From NCBI GenBank assembly GCA_900088475.1, contig FLMG01000135.1, forward strand, positions 139,479 to 184,157: a stretch of 44,679 nt of DNA, written 5' to 3'. The DNA comes from Hyphochytrium catenoides. Taxonomy: Eukaryota; Sar; Hyphochytriomycetes; Hyphochytriales; Hyphochytriaceae. The stretch's first letter is position 1. Each line of letters starts with the position of its first letter. The position numbers and the translations under genes are program-made. Under the pieces are notes generated by a model. The model was not told the DNA's origin, searched no databases, and worked only from the letters and a program-made list of their open reading frames with translations. Positions 1 to 12,517 of this stretch are shown here, in pieces.

Positions 1-3000
1 AAAGTGTTCCAAGACCTTGCCGTTCAGCTGAAGAGCTCTGATGTCTTAGTGCGCTTGAAGGTCGTGGACTGTCTAAAGGTATCGGAGAGAAGCATTGAGA
101 CGGAGAGGGAAGAGGAGAGACAGCTTACCCACTCTCTTCGACCTTGACACTGAACTGCCCAATGAGTTGACTCTTGGCCGAACCTTATTGTCCCCTGTCG
201 GTGATATCTGTAAATACGATTTGCGCACTGACATACTTGTGGCTTTCTCCCTTGTTTACATAGTTCTTGATGCGCTGTGGCAACTCCAACACAGTCAATA
301 TACTTAAGCTAACTTATTTGCCCGAGCTACAAAGAGCAGGAGGTAAGCGATGAGATAATACACTAGTGGTCTGATTTGTGCTTACCTTTCAGGCTTATCT
401 TATTCAAGTGCTCCAAGTTACCTACCCTGCGCTATTGGCAACTTCTTGGTCCTCGTGCTGCCTTGTCAGTCTTTTTGCTCGGTTTCTAGCTATTGCAGTC
501 AGTCAAGGATGTGTTCCGCATTTCGCGTATACGCTCTGTCTGTCGCGATATATGCAGCTGACCAGTTCTCTATGTCATAGTGTTCAAGAGCTCAACTAAG
601 AACCCAGATTTGACACCAAGACTACATGCTTCCTTAGACGTAGGGGCTTTTTGAGTTCTGTTGTCCCCTCCCCTGAGTTCTTCACCTGTCCTCTCTTCTC
701 ACTTCAACTATTGCTGAAGGCATATTTGAGTACACTGATTATGTCGAATTCGCACCCTATCACATTCTTTGCTTGTGATGCTAACACCAACCTCATTCTC
801 CCTATAGGAACTCCTTAGAATGATCCACGTTGCTTCAACTACCGGAGGATACGTCGCCCCTGGCCAGGCAGAGAGTGATGCAGCAGCTAGCATCGACCCG
901 CAAATGCAATACCCACGGCAACCTTCGGGTCAGCAAGGTGAGCTTGACCTTTATGATAGTTGAATCAATTCCTGACCTATCGTTATCGCCGACTTGCCTT
1001 CGCATGTGCTCTTTCTCAGCATGGTCAAGGGAAGGCCCAAGCCCTTATGGAAATGCACCACAACCTGCATGGGGAGGCACCCAGCAGCCACCTCAACAAC
1101 CCTCGAATCTCTCTTCACCCTCATTCAACGCTGGCCATCCTCCAGCCACGTTCAGCCAAGATCAAGGGAGAAGAAATAGTCGGGGAAGCGGGTCGGCTGC
1201 TGGAGGGCAGTTTCAGGGCCGATGGGGCTCTGCAGGCTTCCAGGCGGGAGCTGCTGCTCCACCTCCTCTACCGGGTCCCCGCTATACTTCAAGGCATGTT
1301 TCTATATATATATCAGCTTGGTTAAAACGTTTCCTCGTAGTTATCCCACTTGCCGTAGCTTTTGACTATGGAATGTGGCAATTGCGTGAAGCTACTAGAA
1401 CAAATGTAGTTTAGCATGGTGTGTCCTGAGAGTGACTCTTTTCAATGTACCTTTTCCTCAGTGCCCCTCCTGTCTTGAGTCTCATACTGCTCTTTCCCAT
1501 CTTATTTATTGACTTGTCCTTCAGCTTCCTGCTTCCTCAATCCTTCCTAACCCCATCTCTGGTATACAAATCCCCTCATAAAAGCAGAAACGATCTACCG
1601 ACGGTGCCCGTAGTTCCACCTTCCAATAGCTGGAAGGAGAAAGTTGGTGACCTCGGTTATTCTCTAGGCGCCGGGTCCCGGCGCTCGTCGACGACCGTAG
1701 TAGCAGGGGCAGCAGATAAGAATGATGCCACTACTTTGGAGAGGGCTAGCAAGGCTCTGAACCAAAAGATGTGAGACAACATCTACCAACTCTTTTTGAG
1801 CATGATGAGCAGCTATGTATTTCTGTCTTTAGGTGCTGTTTCCTTCGCATTGCCCGGCTTTCAATGTTATCTTTAGGAAGCGTCACTCACATGAGAATCT
1901 CTCTGACCGCGGTTGCTTTGGTGCGTTTACTGTAGTGAGAGCTGGGACACTCGCAACTTTTCCGCTGACACACGGCTAGCTCTTACAGAGAACGACGTCC
2001 AGGGGGTTATTGATGGCCCTATGATTGGAATAGGGAGAGGTCCAGAAGGTGGTGCTGGAAGGGGAGACGATACCGGGTAGGTGCAGTCATATGTGATGGT
2101 TGCAAGGCGAAGGGCTGGGCATCAGCCATTCTTTCTGATCGCTTTGCCTGCGAGCTTCAGTCTTCACCTCCATGTCTTGGGAGTACTCTTGCACTGATTG
2201 TCTCCTCATTCTATGCGAAACTCGTAGCTGGGTTAAGGCGTTTCTACATAAAGCTACCTCGATCCCTTGGGTGGGATTATTGCTGTGGCTCTCTTACTGG
2301 TATATTACGATTGCAGGGAGTACGAGCAACACTTAGTGGATGAGCTTTGCTCACCAGTGGGTCTTTTGAAAGGCTCAATACCACAAGACGCTCTTGGCCG
2401 CTTTATTCAATTAGCCAAAACTCTCGACTCTGATCTAATATCATCAATCCTTGAGGAGAAGCTTCAAGAAACCTCTTGGCAGGTTGAGCTCCTTCGTAGC
2501 AATGAAGCGTGAATAGTACAAACGCTAAATGAGTGAGGGCATAGCAGACTAACCGGCCGACAAATGTTTGGAGAGATGGGACTTGAATGGTGATAGAGAT
2601 GGCTGATAACCTTATCCTTGCCATTTCCCGTTGCCTTTTCCTGTAGGTCCGACTAAAGGCGCTTACAGTTATCGGTTCTCTTATTTCGTCGCCTGGTCTC
2701 GGGGCCTATGCCGAATGGTGGGCAGATAATCCTGAGACAGTCAAGGAGGTGAGATCTCGAGGGCTATGTGTCCACGTAGGCATAAAGTACTGACTATCTT
2801 TCTTTGTATGCGCCATTGGGGTGCACGCGCACTTTGATGGACTTTTGCTGCTTGCCTCCTATGACAGATGGTTTCAGACAAGAAGGCTCAAATTCGGTCT
2901 AAGGCTAAGGAGGTGAATTTCTATCGATCCTGCTACTAGTGATCCTCTGCTAGAGAACTAGGAACTCATGCGGAAGATCTAACTTTCGCCCTTGTATGGT

Positions 3001-4008
3001 CGATCTGGGATAGATTCTCCACCAACTGGGAGTTGAGATTCCTGCATCCAACAATCAGCCGGAGGCTGAGGCGAAAAGACCATCTGCATACTCAAAATGC
3101 CCTCCAGCCCCCTCCTTTACCACTGATCTTCTCGGAGATTGGTCGGCCGTATCAGAAGCAGTGTGTGAAGCTTCTGCCACAACTCCTCCTGCTTCGTCGC
3201 CGTTGGACGACTTCCTTACACCCAGGTATTTGCGCAATCTTGGTCGTCTGTATTATGTAATCAGTCTCCGCTAAGAGCCACTACTTACCGTTGGCCCCTT
3301 ATATCATCTATGGCCCCTACTTGCGGGTGGGTGCAGTCCGGTCCTGATGCATACTGGAGTAACAGCAGGAGGGGCACCGTTAGCGCAGAATCCAACCGCT
3401 GGACGAGGGGTTAGTTAGGGTTTGTCGGTTCTACCATTATGGCGTTGCTGTTAGACCCTTTATTCACTCCTTAACCTTATCTAATCCGCGGCTGGAAAGC
3501 TCTGGCTTTCTGCTGTGTCGTTCCATGCTCTTTATCACGCCTAGTGATTGTTGGTTGGCTCCTCCTGACACCTAGTGATTGTTAGAAATTTCTAATTGGC
3601 ACCTCTAACCTGGCAATCCTACAGGACCCTTTTGCCTCCTTCAGCAACGACCGGAACTCCAGCCAAAGATCGCAAGCAGGTCCTATGGCAGACGTTCAGC
3701 AACCCTATTCCCAACCATTTATGCAACGATTAGACCAACAGACCCCAATGCAGATGCAGCAACAACATTTCCAGGCTGCCCAGCCTGTCGCACATTATGG
3801 AGCAGCAGCTATGATGCCTTCCAGTGGAGGGCCAACTCCTACGATGCCTCCACCTCACCCTCATACAGCAATGGGCCAGAGAGGGAGCCTGCCTTTATCA
3901 CAGCATCAGAGTCTCGAGGAGAGAGAAAGAAGCCTGAGCGACGTCGGAAAGAATCTCTTCGCTCAAGCAACAGCTGGAGACAGCGCCTCTGGCTTTAGTT
4001 TTATATAA
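1..4008 (+). CDS. TEPSIN/MTV1-like ENTH adaptor protein (5' truncated)
   Basis: The gene is cut by the window start. Exons I can support: 1-78, 808-937, 1020 to about 1280-1294, about 1612-1770, 1877-1920, 1989-2076, 2317-2482, 2647-2748, 2868-2912, 3014 to about 3255, and 3625-4008, which ends at a TAA. Exon 1 reads like the middle of an ENTH/VHS helical solenoid (VRLKVVDCLK), and 808-937 like the ENTH end (ELLRMIHVAS). A Gly/Pro/Gln-rich linker follows. Exons 2317-2748 then give a second helical module (YEQHLVDELCSPVGL, later VRLKALTVIGSLI), the VHS/ENTH-like second domain of TEPSIN and plant MTV1. These proteins work with the AP-4 coat on trans-Golgi vesicles. The last exon is Gln/Met/Pro-rich, opens with DPFASF and ends SGFSFI, loosely like the short C-terminal adaptor-binding motifs of TEPSIN. 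The ENTH exons between 79 and 807 and the junctions near 1290-1612 and 3255 are unresolved. An epsin-type protein is the alternative, but the second helical domain favours TEPSIN. Confidence 0.62.
3537..3583. repeat. 16-bp imperfect direct repeat in an intron
   Basis: The 16-mer at 3537-3552 recurs at 3568-3583 with one mismatch (core CCTAGTGATTGTT), and a short palindrome (AGAAATTTCT) follows. It lies in the last intron of the TEPSIN-like gene. It may be a small duplication or an insertion footprint; no function is visible. Confidence 0.5.
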
Positions 4009-4344
4009 TCCTTAAAATATATAGGAGAGTCGATGGGCTTGCGTACTAAGAAGCTGACCTCCTGAGGGGCATGCTCTGCTTACACACTACGTCTAAGCTC
4101 TAGCTCAGCTCACCTCCTCCAACAAAACTGGTTAGTAGCTTCCATTGTGTGCCTGAACTTCTTAGGTCTGACGGACAGGCCTTATCAGACGAATCCTCTG
4201 GATGGCGTATTGCCTAGCAGTTCTTCTGATGAATTAGTTCTGCCTAAACTTCAGCGTCATAATAGGTGATACACCTAGAGTGGATACTTTATAGTCAGTC
4301 TAGGACTACGACCTCTTTGAGCCGCTGAAAGGCTGGCCAGGGCC
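4009..4344. other. Convergent intergenic spacer
   Basis: 336 nt between the stop of the TEPSIN-like gene (+) and the stop of SMC5 (-). I see no ORF, RNA gene or clear AATAAA in it. It presumably holds both 3' UTRs. Confidence 0.6.
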
Positions 4345-7300
4345 CTAGATTGTCCTCTGCTTGCTCTTCTTGGACTTTTCTTTGCCACTGTCCAATGCCT
4401 TCCTTTTCTTTACAAATAGGTCAATGTCCCATTTCCTATAATGCGGGACGTAGGGGCCATTGAAGACCAGGAGGACTGACACGTCCCTGTGATACCGCAG
4501 ATTGGGAAGGAGCTTCGGAGTGATCAGGAAGTACTGAGGTAGTGCTACACCCCTCCCGCAAGACAGAGAGACAATCCGCTTGAAGATCAGTCTCTCATTG
4601 ATGGCGTCCATTCCTTGGTTGATCTCATCAACAACCCTATGGGTTCCAAGAGGTCGAAGATAGTATGCAACAGGAAAGGGAGTGGCAAAGACGCACAGCC
4701 TTAGTGGTGCCATGCTTCTGAATACGGGCAAAGCGCATTGCAAAGAAGTCCAAAGAACAGTCAATAACAGGAATAGAAGTGGCTGCTAGAGCTATGGAGA
4801 CGTAGGTCAGGAGCCTGCAGACTGCTAAACCCTTGATAGACTGTCTTAAACCAAAAAGAATAAGGGCAGGCAGAGCAGGTAGGCAGTCGAATATCTTTTT
4901 CGCAATACCTAAAGGGACATGGCGTTAAGTCCTGCAGAGCCATGAGGTAAAGTATGGTTGAGACTGCTCTTTCTCCGCCGGACTACAGGCAGCAAGACGA
5001 AAGGTGAGGACAAACTGTAGAATGTTTACGAAGCAAATCTAGGGAAGGTTCGTATTGTCAAACATTGGCCGTTCGTCTCTGCGCCCGCTTAGTGGTCTCT
5101 CTTTATCTTGCCCGTCACTTTAAGTGCTCGACTCTTTTCTGTCACTTTCTCATGACCAGGACCTCCAGACTCATGCAGTAGCACCAATGTTACCGCCCGT
5201 ATCGTCAGCGAATGACCTTACGCTCTTTCTTTGTCTTTAGGCCCTCTCTCCCTACTTCTATCCTTTCCTTTCCTCCTACCTGGACGGCGCCATCCAAGGT
5301 CTGCTTGGTGCCATTCGCTCTAAACTGCACAATGATCTTGGCGCTCCATTGACTATAATCGGAGTGCGGTGCGAGTTCCACACCGCCGCAGTGGCCTACC
5401 TCCTTGAAGTACAGAGAAAAAGAACGATTTATCTTGTCGAAAATGTTGGTCAGTTTCTCCTTCCACGGCCCCTCAATGCCTCGAATTTCCTCCAGGAGGC
5501 AGTCGTGATCCTGCTGGATAGTCTCGAGCTCCACTTCCGACTACCGAGGTGAGGAAATGTCAGTGAAGTTGGAATATTTGTATGAGAAAACTGTGCGAGC
5601 TAAAGAAACGAGGGGGAAAGAGTGGCGTCGAAAACAAAAACCCCAGAAGAGTGGATGAGAGGACACAGAGGAGAGGGAAAGATAGAGAGAAAGAGAGATA
5701 GTGGCGGAAGGCCATGCAGAAGACGAGTAAGAAATAGTTTTGGCTTCGTTCTGACCTCCTTAATTTGCTCTTGTCTTGCATTAAATTCTTTGATAAGCTG
5801 ATGGTTGACCACGATACTTTCAGCCTCCACCATCACCTCCCTCAGCCGTGCCAGGAGTGTAGGCCGATCGTCTGGGTACTTCTCTGCCTCGACTGCGAAC
5901 TCCTCCGTGTCAGGAACTTCTTTCTCAACTCGTTCATTGGTATCTTTCAGCTGTAGACGCGCGGGCAATAAAGTTAGTGCTGTGCTACGTGTCCGTTCTG
6001 CCCTGACTTCCTGGCTGCCTTTGGGAGGACTAGTATGCCTCCTTCACCACCTATTGTGCCTAGCTAGAGCAGTTTCTGCAGTCATGGGTGGATTGTAACC
6101 TCGGAACACACCTCTTTGAGTTTGTTTCTGAAAATACCCTTGACCTCCTCGAGCTCCTGTTTTAAGTCCTCGAGAAGGTTGTTGAGGTCCTCTCTTTCAT
6201 TGCGAACCTTATGGAGGATGAGTGAGTGCCATACGTACCCGAGGAGGGCAGTCCCCATTTAATGGCATGGCTGCGTACCTTGAGAACCAGAGCCTTTGCT
6301 CGAGCTTCACTCATCTTCGCGGCCACAGCCTTAATATGCGCTTCAAGATACTTCGCATTCAGCTCAGCTAGATCTGATATTAGACGAGCACGAGCTTTCA
6401 CGCACTTTACGATGTCTTGAGCGAGAGACGCCTAGGTTATCCAATAGCCCAAAGAGGACAGAGGTGAGCTTCGGTTACCAATTCTCTAGGGCCATGAGCT
6501 GTACCTTCCTCTGCTACACTCCTCCTTACTAGATCTACCTTTACAGCTCCTGGTACCCATGAATCTCTTGCTATGCTGCATGGAGTCTCATCGATATGCT
6601 CTAGTGCCCTTCTATGTGCTTAGCTCTCTATTCTTCTCGCCGTCTGTGTACCTTGGTTTTTGAGGTATCTATCTTTAGCATATCCTCAAGTTGCTGAATC
6701 TTCTTTGTCTTCGATTTGATCTGGTTGATGAGTGATACCCGTTCGCGCATGTCTCCGCGTCTTTTGTCCACTTCCTTGTGCAGGGCACGAGCCTTCTGAT
6801 TCACGCCTTCCAGCTCGCTTGAGATCCCTTTCAGGGCCTATAAGGTTCGGCACGGCAAAAGTCCAGGCAGTGAGCAAGAGGGTCGGCACAAGGGACACCA
6901 CGGCACACAGGTCTGTGAGGCACATGCCGGAAGGCTAAGGTGCAAAAGAGAGAAAAATGACTGTACATTCAGTGGAACAAGGCGGAGTACCACGATACCA
7001 AGCAGAGGAAGTAGCTGTAGATATCTGGTTACCTCACTAATCTCCTGGTGTTGCCGCTCCAGCTCTTGTTGTTGGCGTTCCATCTCCATCCTTCGCTCAT
7101 TTTGAAGGTCATCAGCTCCAACTGACAAATATTTGAGTTGACTACGTAAGTCGCTGGTGCGGATGGAAACGTTACGCGCCCCATACTTGGATGTAGTTGC
7201 AGTATACTACGAGTAGAGAAAATGGAAGTCGCAAAAAATAGCTGTCAGAGCACATCAACTTTCGATCTTGATCTTCCCAATCAATGTACTACCATAAGGC

Positions 7301-10300
7301 CCCATTCCTGACGCTCTCATGCCCAAAAACACCGTTTCCCACGATTTGATGTCTACCTTTGAAACCTACCTGAGACTTCGGTGTGAAGATAGAGAACGAG
7401 TTTCTATTTGGGTGGTCTTTTTCAATCAGTAAGTCTATCACACTGTTCATTCCGCTCTGGAGATTGGCAGGAGCAAAAAAGTTTTAGTCCAAGTTTGCGT
7501 AGGGAGACACTAGATAAAGGGAAGGCGACGATATTTGTACTAGGGTATTCAAAAGTACTTAGGGTGGATAGGGTGCAACCTGCGTAGAAAGAGCTTGCTC
7601 AGTCTTCTCAGTGCCTACGAGGACGTGATGGATCCGGGACTGGTCTTTCAAACATTGGAGGACTGAGGGAGGAGCCTCAATAAGGTCAATAAGATACCCT
7701 GCACAAGAGATGATAACAATCTTTGAGTACTATACTATTCGGCTCGTTTCCGGCTCTTAGACTTTATCGCTGCCCGCATATTATCAGACCTAAAGCGGAG
7801 GGACCTTTCTTATCTGTTCTTTCCCCTCACCTCGAATGCCAAACTCATTCTTCAGCCTCTGCATGACGGCATCATCGTATAAAGGCTGATCTCTTCTTAG
7901 GATGCCCTATACGTCAAGAAGATCGAAGCCTTAGTTCCAAAAGCTGTTAGCACGGCTTCGAGCGACAGAATCACACTCGCAGGATAGAAAAAGAGAATGA
8001 CAACCTTGAGATTTTAAGGAGAGGACTTGTTCACAGTTCTTCACATACCCCTTCGATCTGGGAAAGCGTGAACCTATACTTCGGTTGAGCCTTTTCTCTC
8101 AACTCCTCGTACATGACGTTATTGTCTTCTCTACATTCAGCTATGAAAGCCGTCAAAATGGAATTTGGCACCTGCTGCTCGAGGCACAGTGCTACCATTG
8201 CATCGCGGACATTAACCTGAACGGAACCAGAGATACACAATGGTGAGGAAAGATGAGGAAGAGGCCCCTTAATGCACGCAGAACATCAAAAAGGTAAGTG
8301 GCTTTGGGATAAGTTTTAACCCTCGACGCAGCCATGGCTAACTCCAGGACACAAGCGTCAGGGAGAGGCGGACCGCCATTTAAGAGCAGAATTACTATGA
8401 CGTGGCAATGCTGGCAGAAAGTGTCGCGACCCACATGAGAGATAAGAGGGCCCCACACACGGCGCTTGAACCGAGCACGGTTTTGCTCAAGCCACTGGTA
8501 CACTCGAAATGCTTCGTGATCTCCTTTCCTTATCCTTTCAAGTTTTTGACGCTGAACGTTCTGCAATTGACCCATGCGGGTCTTGAGCTCCCGAAGCTGG
8601 TGGTTGATAGGATCGAGCTACTCATAGAGGTAGACACCGGATGACCAGACAGAAAGAGCGAAGTTCATTAGGGAGTGCGAAACGTATATATTCTGGTTGA
8701 CACGGGACACTTACCTCTGCTGCTTTCTGTCCTCTGAGAACCTTCAGCTCTGTTTCCTGGATTTTGTAAGCCAAAATGATGCTTAGTCTCAGAGAAGTAT
8801 ATCCCGGTTCCAACCTGTTCCCGTGAGAGCCAAAAGCTTCAGTTACCTGATCGCGAACCTCAGCCGACTTCTTCTTAGCCTCTTCGTAGGCTGCCTCAAG
8901 CACGGACATGTCTCCGGCAGCCTCTAACTGTTCTTGAAGCTGGGAGTCGATCGGTGAGATGTTTAAGATAGCATGGCGTATTGAAGGCGAATGAAGAGCA
9001 AGGAGCACAAGTGTATGCCTTTCGGTGGAAAGATACCTACATCTGCGAGAGCATCCTTCTCCGTCTCCAGGTTCTTTTCATTCTCCTTCCGAAGCCTTTC
9101 ATTCTGTTCCAACTCTCCCCTTAGGTTTGCTTCTTCATCCTCCTTAGCTTCAACCTATACCAGGAGTACAAGACGGTTAGATAAATATCAAAGCTCGCAC
9201 ATCTATGGAAGTAGAGAAATTACCTTATCTCTTGTAGCTGTTACGTCCCTTTCTAGTGTCTGGCATTTTGATTTCTCCTTGTTCGCTCTAAGCTTTAGGT
9301 CAGTACCAATTTGTCGAACTAACTGTAGGAGATGCGGAAGACAGCTTCCAAGGGCAATGTATACAGGAGGGCTCCCAATAGAGATAATATAGAGAAGAAC
9401 AAGAGCTCAAATAAGACAAAGGAGTTACGCACCTGGCGCTGTAAGTCTTCGCATACTGCTCCAACTGACTCATGCGGTCCACATAGGGAGCCAACCGCTG
9501 CTCAGCGTCCTATACGTTGAAGAAAGGATACCGTCAAAGACTCGGTAAGGGGAGGGCCTCTCCATGAGACACGGGAAGAGGGGTGCAGCAAGAGGCCAGA
9601 TACTCACTTTGATCCTGTCATTTACGTCTTGCTTCTTCTGTTTCAATTCCTGGGCCTCCTTCCTTAGTTCGTCGACCCGTAGCAACAGCTCCTTTTGCTG
9701 CATCACCTCAATCTATATTGAAGAAGTAGTTAGCTCGCCATGGCACTAACGCTCGTGCGTAACAGCAAACGGCAGATAGCAAGGGATAGAAAAGGAAAAT
9801 GACTGAAGCATATAGTAGAAAGACTAGTTGATGGTTGGAAACGAGAATGCACCGCAGGCTTCAGGAAGCCAGGAGGAAAAGGTATTATTCCAAAGGACGG
9901 GTTGCCCATCGATTCACCTGGCGCTTTAACTCATCCTTTTTCTGCATGCGCTCTACATCGCGTGCAACTCTATCGTTTGCTCTTGTCAATGATTCCAGGG
10001 CTCCCCGGGAGCTGTCCACCTCCTATTTTACAGCGAGTGTTAATCACAGGTAAGATGAGAACGCATCACTCTGCCATGGACGACGACGATCCAACCAGAC
10101 CACAAGGGAGCACATTGTCTTGACTTGCCTTCTTGAGCCTCCTCTCTTTAACTTGAAGTTCAATGAGTTTCTGATGGCTGGCATACAAATCCTGAGCTTG
10201 TAGGGCCTTCTGCGTCTCCACCAACAGACTCGAAGGAGTAAGCCGGGAGAAGTCTCCTACTCTGTCTTGGGGCAGGAACTGGCACAAGTTCTCAATCTGG

Positions 10301-10911
10301 ATGTTATACTTGGCCACCAGCTCCAGAACCTAGCGAGGAGAAGAATGAGGAGAAGGCACTAGCGTCCGACCGTAGGGCGAGCTGATGTCCACCTCTTTCT
10401 CAGTCTTTTTCCTGTCGTTGACGGACCACTGGGAGTCACTTTTCTTGGCAGCATCGTCTCTGAACACTCGTCGGATGGTCTTGTTCCCAGCTGGGTCATA
10501 AATCTCAACCTGAACCGATTAAGTAGCTTGAGGAGGTCTGTTTCATAAGAACAGGGCTCTTCTTTTCTCACCTCAATGGTCGCTTCCTGGCAACCACGTC
10601 TGACAAACTTCTTTATCTCTTCTGCACGACCTAGCACCTTAGGACTGCCTCCCAAGGCCAGACATATAGCGCATACTATCGAGCTCTTGCCAGAGCCGTT
10701 AGGACCCATGACGACGTTTAGCCGTGGGCCAGGAAAAACTTCAATGTCTTCATAGGTAAGGAAATCCCTCATCAAGACACGGTAAATGCTGCAATAAATT
10801 AGTCCACAGCAAGACCGCTAAGCAAGGCTAGACTTACCTCCCTGTCCTAAATTCCTTCGACGATGCATCATTTTGCCCATTGGAATCCGCATTGTCATCG
10901 CGGAGGCCCAT
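4345..10911 (-). CDS. SMC5: SMC5, structural maintenance of chromosomes protein 5
   Basis: SMC5 is an ABC-type ATPase that pairs with SMC6 in the nuclear DNA-repair and replication-stress complex. Exons in transcript order: 10911-10838, 10788-10572, 10509-10393, 10329-10129, 10022-9918, 9712-9608, 9509-9429, 9322-9224, 9154-9041, 8939-8847, 8756-8715, 8617-8435, 8216-8049, 7906-7831, 7698-7580, 7456-7370, 7206-7033, 6837-6652, 6431-6279, 6207-6112, 5950-5756, 5540-5280, 4982-4909, 4636-4345. They sum to 3312 nt and keep one frame (1103 aa, normal for the family). Visible landmarks are Walker A GPNGSGKSS (about residues 53-61), the SMC5-typical NLCQFLPQDRVGDF, two long Glu/Lys/Gln-rich coiled-coil arms around a hinge (near PPSVLQCLKDQSRIHHVLVG), ABC signature SGGERAVSTILYLMALQDL (from residue 983), and Walker B with VVDEINQGMD (about 1008). 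QDLTPCPFR and VVDEINQGMD are diagnostic of SMC5 over SMC6. The intron between exons 10329-10129 and 10022-9918 is GC-AG. The start at 10911 is the ATG of the first exon. Confidence 0.95.
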
Positions 10912-11631
10912 GGCTCCCTCGATTAACACGATGCTAAGGTTCTCTTTTATCCCTACAGCGTTCCGCTGTTCCAAGCTCTTCGGAATCTCTCAATGTGCTT
11001 ACACTCCCCACCCTATAGCATAGCAGAGGCAGACAAAGAGAGGCGACGGACCCCCAGTCAGCGGCACCAGGAAGCGAGCTTCATGCCGATGAGAGACGCG
11101 GCATCCCTAGGAGATAGTAGTAGAAAGAGCGCCAACGACGCCCCTTTCCCGCCTTTTTCAAAATCTCTACCAGTTCCAAATACACTCTACTTGTACAAGT
11201 ACTGCTGGAAAAATACTTACTTTTACTGTAAGTAGGAATAGGCCAAAGAGTTCACCCATGATGGCCGAGCTGCCAACCTCTGTCCTCAATCAGTTCCCTT
11301 GTGAAGCCCTGGTGCTGCTGGTGCTGCTGATCCCTTTCCGGTGCAGTTTTGCTTCAGTAGAGATCCTGTCTCAAACAGATCCTGCTGCCTCTTCGCTTTG
11401 CTTTGCGTCCTTCAGCAGGTCCATCAGCAGATCAAGGATTAAAGATCAGGAAGGTGGAGAGGGACAAGCGTGTCTTGGCCATTCCTCTTCTTTTGCGTCA
11501 GTCATGCTGAAAATAGATAGCAAGCGCTCAATGGAGCTAGTCTGTAGCACGACCAAGACACCCTTCTTTTAGCAGGGATGATGGAGAAGGAACCGAGTAG
11601 GTAGTGCGGTCATCTTGTATCGACTAAGAAG
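10912..11631. other. Upstream region of SMC5, no recognised gene
   Basis: About 700 nt upstream of SMC5. Short ORFs occur at 10993-11235 and 11258-11572, but they show no domain, no codon pattern like the neighbours and no splice context. A perfect 12-bp palindrome (ACTTGTACAAGT) is at 11189-11200. The rest may hold the SMC5 promoter and 5' UTR, plus decayed retroelement DNA next to the copia relic. Confidence 0.4.
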
Positions 11632-11822
11632 TTGAAAGGCTATTTGGTCCATGTCTCTTTGATCACGACTTACGATGGGCCCTTCATCCGCATAGTGGCG
11701 CGCGCTCCTTATGACCGAGCCCCCGCTGTGACATTAGTTACTGATGCTAAGGAATGGCAGTCTAAGTTGATGGAAGAAGAACGGATGGCTAAACTCCTTA
11801 TCGAAGTCTTTTTGAAGCATTT

Positions 11823-12517
11823 ATGTTCTGTTTAGTCAACTGTACTCGTCAAAAGCTGGCCTTCGTTGTTGGTCTCCTCTGTCGTTTCCCTGATCAACCT
11901 GGTCCAGAGCACTTAGAAACGGCCAGAGAGCTGCTACGTTACCTAAAAGAGAGCAAAGACTTAGCTCTTGTTCTTGACTCGTCTAACCCTCTACTACCGT
12001 TACTTCCAACTACATTACTGATAGTGAGCTGCTCCTTTTACGACCCATTAGTGATGCAGGCTGGGCTGGGGATCTTGTTGGCAGAGAATCAACAGCCGGC
12101 CTAGTTCTTTATATCTTTTTTGTCACCGGTCCTGCTCTCTGGCGATCACGGAACCAGTCCTTGGTCACCCTTTTTTCGACTGAGGCAGAACTCATCGCGT
12201 TGACAGGCTTGATCGAAGAAGTAATTTAGCTTAAGCTCTTGATGTCATAGTTCTCCGCGACCTAAATCCTCAGATAGTCTTCGTGCATTCTCGCTCGTGA
12301 TAGCGTTAACGCTATTGGGTTGGTTCTAAGGACTTCGTCTTCTCTCGTACCACCAAACATCTTGACGTGAGCTATCACTTCGTGAAGGAGAGACCGGAGA
12401 TGCATGGCTCGGACTTAAAATATCACTCAACCGATCGATGGTGGCAGACCTTCTAACTAAGCCTCTGGCGCGAGTCCAGTTTGGTACTTTGGCTAAGCAG
12501 CTTGTACGTAGGAATTA
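11823..12517 (+). mobile_element. Decayed Ty1/copia retrotransposon, 3' end of pol (RT end plus RNase H)
   Basis: Several collinear pieces of a copia polyprotein are readable in changing frames. The RT/connection end shows CTRQKLAFVVGLLCRF followed by an LRYLKESKD motif (11823-11990). RNase H begins SDAGWAGDLVGRES near 12050 and continues through GPALWRSRNQSLVTLFSTEA and EL-IALTG to about 12230, where there is a TAG. The tail gives RTTKHLDVSYHFVKE near 12340 and MVADLLTKPLARVQFG at 12438-12517, ending in TAG. Frame changes and internal stops show it cannot make a working protein. Integrase, protease and gag were not found. LTRs were not identified, so this is a truncated or heavily eroded copy. 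Confidence 0.85.

Noticed and set aside
4345-5552. Several small separate minus-strand ORFs (139, 60, 109 codons) that could be individual genes
   Set aside because: They are the last exons of SMC5: they carry its Walker B, ABC signature and coiled-coil end, and splice together in frame.
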